Below, one piece after another: positions 53,132 through 64,000 of a stretch of 64,000 nucleotides of DNA; the first letter of the stretch is position 1; each line of letters starts with the position of its first letter. The notes under the pieces are model-generated. The model was not told the origin of the DNA, did no database searches, and saw only the letters and a program-made list of their open reading frames with translations. Origin of the DNA: Caenorhabditis elegans (Eukaryota; Nematoda; Chromadorea; Rhabditida; Rhabditidae); NCBI RefSeq assembly GCF_000002985.6, contig NC_003283.11, forward strand, positions 5,828,001 through 5,892,000, read 5' to 3'. The position numbers and the translations under genes are program-made.

Positions 53132-53180
53132 ATGGTCGTTTCTTTGACCATCAAGAGATTGCTGTCTTCGACTGTGGATG
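53132..53180 (+). CDS. Candidate first exon of Cys-rich gene B
   Basis: Starts at the ATG of MVVSLTIKRLLSSTVD and ends at a GTTAGT donor in phase 1, exactly the phase needed by the exon at 53847; an in-frame stop lies just before the ATG. The peptide is only weakly like a signal sequence, so this is a candidate, not a demonstration. Confidence 0.3.
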
Positions 53181-53846
53181 GTTAGTTTTTTGAATGGATG
53201 AAAACTGGAAAAAATTGTAAAATCAGCAAAAACGACTGAAATTAATTGTTTTTTGAATTGCCGCGCAAATGACTTTACGCGGGAGCTCTGCTGAAACTTC
53301 GTTATAATTTGCGAGCAATTCACTTATAAATTTTCAAGATTTTTCCAACACGGTATACGCAATTTTCCGATTTGTTATACCACTGTAAGTACATAAATAT
53401 GTACTATAGTTTTCAGTAATATCCCAACACCCAGAGCTCCTTCTTTAAACATTTCAAACCATCATTCTAAAACTGTTTCTAATTTGGCACAACTTCTACA
53501 AAACCTAATTCCAATAATATCGCATTTTCCCGTCTTTTTTTCAAGTTTTCACTTGTCAAATTTTTAAATATATATTTCCGAAAATTGATCGCTTCAATGG
53601 TTACGGCCAGCAAGTTTAGAGATTAAAGTGTAATGCAATGGTAACTATATCATTCTAGTTTGTTATTTTCTAAATTTTCATTCTAAACTTTCCCAATGAC
53701 AAAAATCATGTTTTTTGATTTGTCTTGTGAGAAAAGTATTTTCAAATTATGCTGCATGTTCCTGGGAAAATTAAAACTTTAAATTCCCACGAAAAGCATT
53801 TAAAAAGTATCAAAAAACAATTTTTAAAAAGTTTCCCACCTTCCAG

Positions 53847-54296
53847 GCTCAGCACATCTTTGTGTCTACGACGCAAATCACAACGGAGACGATCTAACAG
53901 TCACAATCTCATGTCCTCTGGCTTCTGGTTGTTGTGAGAAAGGTTGCTGTAAACTTCCAGTCAGCTTTATCACAAATAGTCACATGAATACTTCATCATT
54001 GTCCGAGGAACCAATATCAAACACCAGCCAATTCAATGAGACTATCTTGTTAATCACATTGACTCTTATGATATTTTTCTTTGGATGCATTTCCATTTTG
54101 TTCATTTTCAGAAAGGCAAGATATTTTTTATAGACTCAACGTTCAACATTATGTCTTTTTTCAGATTCAGCACATCCGTCATAAAGAGCACGAGCCAGAT
54201 TTTGTGTACCACGCGTACCGTCCACCACAACCAAAAGTAAGTAAGAATCCGCCGACAGTAATTCTAACCGACTACCGAAATATGACCCTTGAATGA
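53847..54296 (+). CDS. Cys-rich single-pass membrane protein (family member B)
   Basis: Exon 53847-54115 follows a TTCCAG acceptor and begins in phase 1. It encodes an ectodomain with CVYDAN ... TVTISC ... SGCCEKGCC, three N-glycosylation sequons (NTS, NTS, NET) and one transmembrane helix (ILLITLTLMIFFFGCISILF). The next exon, 54165-54296, adds a cytoplasmic tail with HKEHEPDFVYHAYRPPQPK and ends YRNMTLE. The intron between them (54116-54164) starts with GC, not GT: AAAG|GCAAG, the consensus for rare GC-AG introns. Without it the frame hits TAG at once. The ectodomain aligns with gene A at 38397-40146 and the exon borders have the same phases. The tail's RPPQP could bind SH3 or WW domains (inference). 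A poly(A) signal lies at 54359-54364. Function unknown. Confidence 0.65.
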
Positions 54297-54308
54297 CATG
54301 TTCCCTTC

Positions 54309-54328
54309 ACACACACACACACACACAT
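54309..54328. repeat. (CA)n microsatellite
   Basis: About ten CA units in the 3' UTR of gene B. Confidence 0.9.
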
Positions 54329-54358
54329 TTTGTTGCCTCACTTTCCAATTCAGATTCT

Positions 54359-54364
54359 AATAAA
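54359..54364 (+). terminator. Poly(A) signal of Cys-rich gene B
   Basis: AATAAA about 63 nt past the stop codon. Confidence 0.65.
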
Positions 54365-54573
54365 TTTTTTGTTTAAATTAAAAAAAGAAATCAACAAGGG
54401 TAGTATTCCAGATGATGATTCCCCATAATCTGTATGGATCGCCTTGCTGAATTCGAAAAGATATTGAAAGCTATTGTAATAAAATAAATAAATAATTATT
54501 GAATGTTCTTCTAAAGTTTAATGAACTATTTTTGGTTGATCAATACACACACAGACATATTAAAATAAATAAG

Positions 54574-54579
54574 TTTATT
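54574..54579 (-). terminator. Poly(A) signal of the NTF2-like gene
   Basis: Minus-strand AATAAA about 86 nt past the stop at 54665. Confidence 0.6.
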
Positions 54580-54664
54580 CATCGATCAGAATTCAGGGTG
54601 ATAACTGATATCAGCGTGTATTGATAAGAAAGTCATGTGAAATCAAAATTGCTTCCAAAAGTTT

Positions 54665-55804
54665 TTAGTTGTCAACGTGGTATTGCTCGTAGAACATGAG
54701 CCACTCGTCGTTTTCTTTCTTCCAAATGTGCATCACTTCTCCACGAAGGATCACCTCTTTTCCTTCAACTTTCACCAATTCCATTTTTGCCTCGACGACA
54801 ATCCAGTCACCTCCTCCGCTGTATTTCTCATCGTAGCGCTGTAAATTAGTGTAAATCAGTTGACTTTGAAAATGTAAGATCAAATGTAAAAAGTGCATTT
54901 AAAGTCTATTTTCCGACTACTAATCTATTTGTTTTGGTTTTCTAGAATTTCTTGTTCGAAAGTAAAGTAGTGCCAGTGGGAAAATGATTAAGTATCATAA
55001 TCAATATTTTCAAAAATTTTTTGATATTTTTTTCGAGTTGAGAAGCTGCGAAAACTCAGTTTGTACTAATTTTTTTTGAAATCAAATAGAAAATTTTCCT
55101 AAATTTTAAAAATATTTTTAGCATTTTACAATGGGTTTTAATCGTCTTTAAACATTTTTGACAAGTTTATTTATGTATCAAAATATTTTAAACTGAAAAA
55201 AAATGTTGATTACAAATTTTCTGCACTTTTTAAAAAAAAAAGTGTTATCGGTTTTACTCTGAAAAAAACAACGGCTGCCGGCAGGTCCGCGTTGTCCGAT
55301 TTATTCTACAAACTCTTTGTATTTCGATTTATAGATTTTGACCTTTTTCATTCTCCAAACGACATATTTTTCTGCCCTATGCTAAACTTAAACCGTTCAT
55401 AAACGTTTTATTTTGAGTATGATATCATCTACTAGCTGTTTTTGCTTACGTTAAAGTAGTACGGTCCAGTGAAGTCATACCATCTTTTGAAGAGATCTGT
55501 GAGCGCTGAAAAACCGGAAGTTGTGAATTGATACTGTGAACAAAATTGGCAACATTGTGGGCGTTTTGCCTCCGACAAGTCTATGAAAACTGATAAGAAA
55601 AACCATAAACCTACCCTTTTTTCCAAACGTTGAGTCCTTGTCCTTTTGCACAATTACTCCCTGTGGATGCATGAAACGCATTGATCCTTCTGCATCGGCA
55701 ACTTCGGTGGTTTGATTGAATCCAGCAAAGTATGGAGCAAGGATCTTTTTGAGCTCCGTTGGATCCTCACAGGTTAGCTGCGCGTTAGACACCATTCTGA
55801 TCAT
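54665..55804 (-). CDS. Small NTF2-like (SnoaL/DUF4440-type) protein, 139 aa
   Basis: Exons 55804-55615, 55505-55450 and 54838-54665, all GT-AG and in frame; the 3' intron is 611 nt. The protein has an N-terminal helix (ELKKILAPYFAGFNQ), a strand region with RFMHPQGVIVQ, a second helix (LTDLFKRWYDFTG), and a C-terminal sheet with GDWIVVEAKMEL, VILRGEVMHIWKKENDEW and FYEQYHVDN. This order and the WxxxxEW-like end are typical of small cone-shaped NTF2-like folds, which worms have in several copies with no known substrate. No signal peptide, so probably cytosolic. The start is the first ATG; a second Met three codons on is also possible. Convergent with Cys-rich gene B, with 3' ends about 370 bp apart. 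Confidence 0.75.
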
Positions 55805-58800
55805 CGCTAGTAGACGTTGTTGGTTGGTAGGACGGCTGAATGTAGGTAGAAATTGAGAGAAAAAATAGTTGTTATGATTAATATCGTGTTCACAGAATTA
55901 CGTACAAATGAGAATAACAAAAAGAGAGAAACGCGAACAAAATAAGAAAGGTATCTAATTAGAAAAATAAGATAGAGCCATGTGAGTAAGGGAGGCTATG
56001 AGCCTACCTATTTGGCTGATAGGAAAGAACATTTTCCTTTTATACCAATATGAGTGGCACGTATCGTGAGAAAAGCAAGTTTTAGTCAGTACCTCTCGGA
56101 GCATGGTGACGTTTCTGTGAGAAAACAAGGACACTTTTCAAGAGAGGAGGAACTGGAAAGTAGAAAAAGGTTTAAGAAAAGTTCACAACAAAATAGATTG
56201 AAACTCATTTGCGCTGTGTGTAGATTTAAATTGAATTTCCATTTATAACCGCCCCCTCATTGTCAGTACATCAGAAATTTCTCATGTTTTCTCCATGTTT
56301 CCAATCTCTAGGTTTCTGTCTAGTGTCTGGATCCCACTGATTCATGGTTGCGTGAAAAAATAATTTTCCCGTGGGTTTGACGTCAACGGGTCCCTGAGAA
56401 GGTGCAAATCATGCGATTGATCCGAATTGTGTGACTGATCATCGATATTGGGAGAAACGTGGATAAAAAGTCGTGGATTGACTCACGTAGCTCACACTTC
56501 ATGGGACACAGTTTTGATTAGACAATGATCGAACGAAATTGTAAACTAGAATCGAAAGTTCCGTGTTCAGGTGAGAAGTACTACTTAAGAATCGTTCAAA
56601 GGGCAAACTTTGTCTGGGTATAATTTGTATTTCAAAAATAGAACTTTTTGAACTGGGGGTACTGTACATGAACGGTTTCTATTAATTGAATGTAATACAC
56701 TTTCGACAACTATTTGTAAAAACTCTTCTGATCTGAGTAATTTTATTCTTCCTATTCTAATTTTAAAACAATTTGAATGAGTTTAGGGTTGCAAGTTTTA
56801 TTATTGGTTAGTTATTTTTAGTAAAAGACTGAACGGTTTCAAAACTTTTTTTGGAGAATGTTACATTAAAATTTTCATATTTTCGATTACTCCAAAACTT
56901 GAAATTATTGCAGGAAAATTTGAATTTAAGTTTCAAATTGAAAGTTTCAAATTTTTAAGTTTCAAATTGAAAAAAAAACTGAGTTGTGTTATTAACGAAT
57001 GCAAATTTTAAATGAAGACCTTATTTTAGTGATGCTCAAATAGAAAATTTTTAACCAGACAGCTGGGAAACTGATGGTTTCAAAATTGTTTCTTGTAGCT
57101 TAGAAACAAGCCAAATTTAAAATAAAAATTATATGCAAGTCAATTTAAAGCTAAAACTTTTAAATGAAACTATTTTTCTATTGAATTTGAAAAAAAATTT
57201 CGAAAAAACGTTTTTTAAAAATCCTGGAAGATGAACGAATCGTTTTTATATACGATGATTAAACTACATTTTCTTATTCCAGATTGTATAGTTTCCCGTT
57301 TATAAAACGTCATATGCATCTCATCATCCTAAATTTTGACATTCTAGTTTTCTTCAGATGATTTATGCTAAAAAACATGATATTACGTGAAATGTTCTGA
57401 ATCGAATCATTTGAATTTCCATTAGACTCATGATTGGATTAGTTTCATCTCCACAGGATACTCCCACCCACCAGCTTCCAGATCTTTTTCTCAAAATAAC
57501 AATCGGAAAATGTTATGTCAGAAATTCAATTTTTATTTTATTTCTATGTTTGCTTGTTTTCATTGTTCCTTATTGTTTTCAGTTCCGGTTGAAACAGTCC
57601 AATAAAACCACATCTTTGAACCGTTTCAACAATATTTCTAGAACGACATGTTGATTTTTTTTTTGACTCAGTTTCAATATTTAAAAATGGAAGAATGTTA
57701 AGCAGGCCTCTAAGTATATCGGATGTAATAGAGTCATTTTCGGAATTCGGGAAAGATTACTAGATCAACGTAGTATTTGAAAACAAAGTTTATCCGGATT
57801 CAAGATTATGAATTTGGATTGCAATCAAAAGATATCAGGTAGAATTGACATTTAATTTCTATAGAAATGAATAATTTCTCATTATGTTTCATAAGTCTTT
57901 TGATAGTTTCATCTTCAAATGTAGGTGAGTTTTTGATTTGCACGACACGTGGTTTTCTTTTGAAAAAATTTTGATTGGATTTTGATGCTACGTTCTAGTA
58001 TGAATAAAAAATGGCTAGATGAATGGAGTTGTGAACTTTTTCCAGCGTTTCTTTGTGAAATAAAATATTGTATTCACCATTATTTTAAACTCCTTGCAAT
58101 TTTTAATTTAAGTTGGCTTTTCGTGTTTTTTAAATTAGTAGCTAGCAGATTTCAAACAAAAAAAAATTGTTGGAATATGGTTGTCTGCTTGCCTAGTGAT
58201 TTAAGGAGATGGTTTTTTATTAAGATCTGAAAATCTGCGAATACCTAAAAGCAGAAATTTGACAGTTTCAGTAATAAACATATGCATGACTGCTACAGAT
58301 TTTAATCTTTCTGATTTTTGATCTCTTAATCACAAATCCCAAACATGGTACCCTAAAAATAAGAACGGACTTTGTATTTCCGGGATTACAGACTAAGATC
58401 TGATTTACCGATCACAAGATAATTCCCTAGCGTGCCACCAATGTTCTGGCTAAAGCTATATAACACATAATTTTGTTTAATGATCAACAGTTCTAGGTAT
58501 AGCTTTCCAACTTCCAGTTTTAAAACTTTGAGATTTCTATTAACAAACTTTTCTTGCAGTGTTAACTAAACTGAAAGTCATTAAAATTGAAAATATATCG
58601 TTTAAAAACGAGAGAACTTTTAAAACTTTCAATCACCGATTTCATATTCCACTAAACTTTGACATTCCTACAAAATGAAAATTTACAACGTGTCTGAAAT
58701 GTTGATTTCTGGAACATTTTTCTTACAAAAATTATTTTTAAGGAACTCTGACCATTTATAATGAGTTTTTTCCGATGTTCTTATATTTTCCACAAACCGT

Positions 58801-61800
58801 AAACACATCCCAGATTCTAAATGACCATAGCCCAGAGAACTCTTCACATACCACACATTGTTCATCCCATTTTTTAAATCGAATTTCCAGATTTTTTTCC
58901 GTTGTTTGCTCAAGATTTTCTAGTTTTCTTCAATACATTTCTTCAATAAAGAAATCTTGCGGTCGGTCGCAATTTTGCAATAGAATGTCAGTTTTTACCG
59001 CAATAACAGACGCTCCTTCCACTTTTTTTCATTTCTTTTTCATTGTGTTCTTATTCCTGCAAAAAAGATGAGCTCACATTTTTCTCTTCTTCTTTGTTCC
59101 AATTCTGAAGTAGAAGAAAGAAGAAGAGAAATGTCATCTCAATATTGGGACTCTGTTTATTTTACGTGAGGGTTTACCAAAAAACAGATAATCCTTTTCT
59201 AGATTAAGTACCTCCCCCGTCATGTATCCAGTCTTCCACAATGTCCACACTTTTCCTAGAATTGTTCTAAAATTGAATGTGATCTGATCTAATTTTTGTT
59301 TTTTTTTGTGTGTGAGTCGGTGTAAACCCCCAGAGCTCCTGACGTAGCTTGCTAGATCTTTTTTTTTTGAAAAATAAATTTTGATAATGCTAGGTCTTTG
59401 ATCATATAGAACTTTTAGAATATCTAATGAAATACTCCAAGATAGACGATCTTCAAATATTTTCTGAATGCTTTATGAGTTTGGACTAAAATATTCCCAT
59501 CTATAAATGTAAAAGGACAAAATAATTGTAAGAGGACAAATCAATCCAACCTGTGGTCTCTTTCGGTCAAAATAAGCGCAACTGTAGTCAATCTTTCGCA
59601 CTTTTAAGTTTGTAGTTTTTCGTTTTTTTTGTATGAAAACATTTGCCAATTTGCAATACGTTCTTGCCCAACTTTTACCCAAATCCAGACCAAAACTTGA
59701 GAAACTTTGCTGGTTTGCAAGTAGAACATTTTTTTTAGTAATTTACAAGAAGTGCACGTCAAAAATACCAATTTTGAGATTTTAAATTAAACTGTTTCTC
59801 CAAAAAAATAAAATAATTTTTTGAAAATTAATGAAGTTTTTAAATCTAAAAATATGTTTTTTTAAGATTTCAACTTTTGCATAAGCAGAGTGATCTTGTG
59901 ATTACATAATCATTTAGAATGTTCAGAATATTTTAGAGAGCTGCGTTCTATTGGAAATCCTTGATTTCTCGTAAAACTTTCGTGAGAATATATTTTCAAC
60001 CTGCAAAATGCAACTTAAAATGGAAAATCTCTTATGTTTTGTAAAAATGATTGTTCTAGATTTCTTCAAACATTTGCCAAATTGTTGAAATTATATTCTG
60101 TTCAAAATTGTTTTCAAAATACCGGCCGAAGTGACAAACAAATTCAAAATTGTGGGTTACACTAGACACAAAGTGAAAAAAATAATTAACTTGGCGATAA
60201 CCTTTTAAACCCAATATTGAATGACATTTAAGTTTTTGTGGACCACAGCTTACTCACCATCTCCCTCGCCCCCGCGCAAGTTTTAGACTTGAAACAAATT
60301 CAATTTTAAAATGATTACAAATCAGTTGTTTGAACATTTATCAATAAAGGTAAAAATGTGATATTTCAGAAATTCATAAACTTCAAAAATCATCATTTTA
60401 AACTTATGAATTCTTGATTGAATAAAAGATCTGAAGAGATATCCAAGTGTTTTTTCAATAGGGGAAAGATCAAAGAATCCAGAGAAAATTCAAAAGTACT
60501 CAAAATGTTTTCTTTTCGGCAAATTGTCATGGCAATTTATCAAATCCTGTAATTGCCCATCAGCAATTGTTCCGCAAGATCATCCCCACTTATATTCAAA
60601 CTTTTGAACTTTGCAAGAATTCTCTAGTTTCAAAAATAGTGTAGTATGGGAAAATCTATTGTATTTTCAAAAACTGGCTTGATTTTTTAAGTTTTTTTTT
60701 TCAATAAAAACCTTGGTTCCTTAATTTAACTCATGAATTTCAAAATCTTCCTAGGTTACAAAAAGCATACAAAGATAATTTTTACACTCTTACTTTGCCC
60801 GTACCCAGTTCGGATCATATTTTGACACTTTCTCTCTAGAAACGCACGACCCTTTCCCGAATCCTTGAATCCGAACCCCTTCCAAAGTTTCAGGTTTCAA
60901 AATTCCCATGTGCATAGAACGTGCAATATTCCGTGGTTCTCTGAATGCCAGGAGCAATCGGAAGCTCTTTATGATTGATGATACCCGCTTTCCCGTCATT
61001 TTTTTACTTGATAAGTGGCACAAGATGATCGTTGTTCTCCTATGTGTGTTTTTTCTTTTCTCTTTTGTTCCTTAATGTTGCCTTTCTCTGTAAAGAGTAG
61101 GAGGCTTTCTCATAGTTCCCAGACCACACAATTATTTGCTCAGTGGACCCACACATGCGTTCTTGTTTTCATTTATTTCCGCAATTCTAGATGATCATTG
61201 TCACATTTCAGTTATTTTCTCCCCTATTTTTTTGTTGTTATTCCATAGTTTCATAATGTGTTTAGGGAAGATAATTGGAGTAGTTTTTAAAATGTCATGG
61301 TAAGTGGGGTTAGCTTGAGACTTGTATGATCTTTTTTGAAACACTAATAGGAGTATACAGCAAATATTTCCAAATTGTGGGAAAATCAGTTTACGAGATT
61401 GAGCAAAATATTACAGTAACAATTTACATAAAAATGTTATGATAATCTACTCGTTCCCACTGCTAGTCTTGTTGGCTTTAATTAAAGAGAGGCTAGTTTA
61501 CTTCAAAACAATCATTGTCAGTCATTCTAAAATGTACTTTCTCTCTTCAAAAAAAAACTTCTCATAATCACATGTTACAAGTTTTCAAGATTGTGTCTCA
61601 AGAAATCCCCTGTCCACTTTTCCTTCTCTTTTTGAGTTTCCTGCCACTTTCCGGTAACTTTCCGGTGGTGAGACACAACTGAACTCTGGTTTCGTTTCCA
61701 GATGCATCTCCTTTTGAGTATCTCTCACGTCTTCAACATTTTATGGCCGGTCTCTAGAGGTACAATATGGCTTTTCTCGGCGCTTTATTCTCGTCGAGTA

Positions 61801-64000
61801 AGCACTCACAAACATCCGCTCACATTGAAAGACACAACAATTCACTCCTTCATTCTCTTTTCTGTTTCCATTATTTTGCACTTTTTCTGAAAGTCACGTC
61901 TTCTCGGAAGGTGTCAGGTGGCTTTGATCTTTGTGTTCTTTTTTTTAAACTAGAATTACTCGTTTTATCCTGAATTTCAAAAAAAAGTGGACGGGCGGTT
62001 AAATGTGTTTCACATTCCCCAGTGAATTGAATCATTTGCGAATCCTTGGCAAAAGTAGGAAATTAAAAAAGGAGTGGGAGTGAGTCAAATCGTCCTAAAA
62101 CTTTCTTTACTTTGAGTTTAAAGATGTAGTAATGAGACCAGTTCAGGAAAAAATAAGGAAACTCTTTTCCTTTGATATAAATTTTTTGTTCTGACTCATT
62201 TTTTTCATGGTTGGATATTTTACTTATTCAAATGTTTCTCAACGAGTTGTTGTAGTAGGCAGGCATTCATATCTACGGCCTATTTTTGCAAGGGCGTAGG
62301 TCATGTAGGCAGGTAGGTTGTTTACCTACTTTTCATAATTCAATCTAGTTTATTAGCATTCATAATTTCAAAGAGTTTGACCAAATACCACAAATACTGA
62401 TCTCTACACTTTTATACTTTTGAATCTGCTATAATTCCCTTGAACTTGATGAAGTTCCCTGACAAAACCTATTGATCATTGAGTTCATCTTGAAGTTTAA
62501 TCATTAAACAATTGTAATTTGCTATGAATATATTTCTCCCTTCTCAACATAAATCGTGAAACTTTTTCAATACAAATAATTTATAATAAATAATAATCAA
62601 AAACAAAAATTATACAAACTTAACGCATCTTTTATTGCCCATAGATCTAGTGTTCAAAAAAAGAAAGAAGCAAATTACCATATATTTCCAGTCCTTTTTC
62701 GATATTTTCACACAATGAGCCACTTGGTTCTTGGTCACTGTTTTTGTTTATTTCGAATTCGGACATACCAAAAATATAAACACAAGACTGCTATAAAGTC
62801 AAACGTTTTGATACTTTGCCTCTATTCGCGAATATTATTATTCCGAAACAATGCTGATGTATGGTATAAGTTCGCCATCATTTGCTATTATTCATGTGTT
62901 CATAATCGGTATTTCTTTTGCAATTTTTTCACTGAACCATGTGCCCTTTCAATCCAGAACAGTACTGAACAACATATTGTGTTGAATTGTATTTCCATAC
63001 TACTCATGTCTCATGAAAACACTTCCATATATTAACAAAAACGCTTGTATTTGTACTGATTCATAAATTCCTGGAAAAAATCATAAATTACTGTTGTTGT
63101 GGAGGGAGAACGTTTCAATTTTGACCAAATTATAACATTTTCAACGACAAAGTAGGTCAAATTCTAGGGGTGTTACGCATTTTTCCCTGCGTGGAAGCTT
63201 TCAAAAAACATCTCCGATGTTCCACTATTCACAATGTTACACTTTTAGAAAAAAAAAACTCATCTAATTATTACCCGTCCTTTTGCCAATTCAATGCATA
63301 TTTCAACAAAAGCTTCATCTCTTTGAGCCACATTCTCCATTCTCCCATTCCTTTCAATTTCACGTGAACTTCTTCTCTTTCTTCCGACAGCTGTCCCCTA
63401 TCCCACATACGTACTTGCTAACTTTGTGTCGATTTTTTGCAAAGTCGATGGGATAGATGGGAGGTGTCAAACTCAGTGTGTTTTCATTTTTCAATTTGAA
63501 TTGATGCGTTTGACCTTCAATTTATATTTCTAGTTTAATCTGTGTTCATTTTTTTTCAATTTTGAAATGAATTTCCACGAACCCGAATTCGAAGTCTCCT
63601 ATTTGTAAATTATCATAAGTTGAGAATTTCATCTGTAAGTTTTTTATATTTTGTGATTTGTAAGAATATTTTTTTGTACCAATCTGCATAGTTCTAAAAA
63701 TATTTATTTCTTCGCTTTTTCTCACATTATTTTATAAAAATTTGTCAGCGTTTACTTCCTGGTTTTTTTGGTCAAATCGTATTCAAAGGATGGGTCACCT
63801 GTTTTGAATGAATATTAATTAGTTTAATTTTAGCCATTCGATATATGACAAACGTCACTAAATGCCCTTCAGGCCACATACTTTTCAATTGTAACTTCCA
63901 AATTTTTAAAAACAACAACTGTCTATTTTGGCAACTTAAGTGTTTATCGTATTTAAGACGTTGGTTGAGTGAGAAGTAATTTTTTGAATCGCAAATCTAG
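55805..64000. other. Gene-poor right end of the window
   Basis: About 8 kb without a firmly supported gene. The ORFs seen at 57430, 58683, 61702 and 62715 have no recognisable domains and sit in AT-rich sequence. One candidate exon (60794-60999, minus) is listed separately. GTAGGCA-type dispersed repeats occur near 62260-62330, and a short direct repeat (AAGTTTCAAATTGAAA) occurs twice near 56930-56970. Parts may be introns of a gene that extends past the window. Confidence 0.5.
60794..60999 (-). CDS. Candidate first exon, 68 codons, or small protein
   Basis: A minus-strand frame starts at an ATG in an ideal worm context (AAAAAAATGA) and reads MTGKRVSSIIKSFRLLLAFR, then basic sequence to KYDPNWVRA. 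It ends at a good donor (CAAA|GTAAGAG) in phase 2; read through, it stops one codon later as ...RAK. The N-terminus is basic and amphipathic, like a mitochondrial presequence. No nearby AATAAA supports a one-exon gene. I could not identify the next exon; a TCTTCAG acceptor near 60440 is open for 37 codons but AT-rich. Confidence 0.3.

Noticed and set aside
58683-58913. 76-codon minus-strand ORF considered as second exon for the candidate at 60794
   Set aside because: Phase and acceptor did not fit, and the sequence lacks coding character.
62715-63035. 106-codon plus-strand ORF with hydrophobic parts
   Set aside because: No GPCR or other family motif, no neighbouring exons, AT-rich; likely chance.

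Overview
The window looks like nematode nuclear DNA, almost certainly Caenorhabditis elegans. It is AT-rich, has many 45-60 bp introns ending in TTTTCAG, carries a cuticle collagen and an srh-type chemoreceptor, and encodes a Mi-2 helicase that I recognise as LET-418. From memory, let-418 and the collagen col-140 are neighbours on chromosome V, and two insulin-degrading-enzyme paralogues (C02G6.1/C02G6.2) lie nearby. The names rest on recognition, not on a search.

Layout. 1-4694 (+): 3' part of let-418, from the end of a PHD finger to the stop. 5936-7137 (+): srh-family GPCR. 7894-8811 (-): cuticle collagen. 9637-10587 (-): unrecognised 250-aa protein in five exons. 11832-14842 (-): divergent RING/IBR zinc protein. 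15884-17719 (-): unrecognised, GC-rich, basic protein with two alternative first exons spliced in the same phase. 17.7-36.2 kb: gene-poor, with one small single-pass membrane protein (26852-27322, -), a 948-bp decayed mariner-like transposon (33000-33947), a 21-bp C tract, a TA microsatellite and a tandem duplication. 36280-37149 (-): secreted Gly/Tyr-rich peptide precursor with an RVRR cleavage site. 38397-40146 (-): Cys-rich single-pass protein whose 5' end I could not find. 44084-47380 and 48370-51849 (+): tandem M16 insulysin-like genes. 53132/53847-54296 (+): second member of the Cys-rich single-pass family, on the opposite strand. 54665-55804 (-): small NTF2-like (SnoaL/DUF4440-type) protein. 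55.8-64 kb: mostly non-coding, with one possible first exon at 60794-60999 (-).

Most notable points. Both insulysin copies are damaged where the other is intact: copy 1 lacks about 125 nt of coding sequence and a splice acceptor, and copy 2 lacks the AG of one acceptor. They also share long near-identical tracts that suggest gene conversion. The two Cys-rich membrane proteins share an ectodomain pattern and exon phases, so they look like a paralogous family not obviously described. Two genes carry short introns that are a multiple of three and stop-free, which could be missed by ORF-based annotation. One gene needs a GC-AG intron.

The genes do not form a single pathway or an operon that I can support; this is an ordinary mixed nematode gene neighbourhood.
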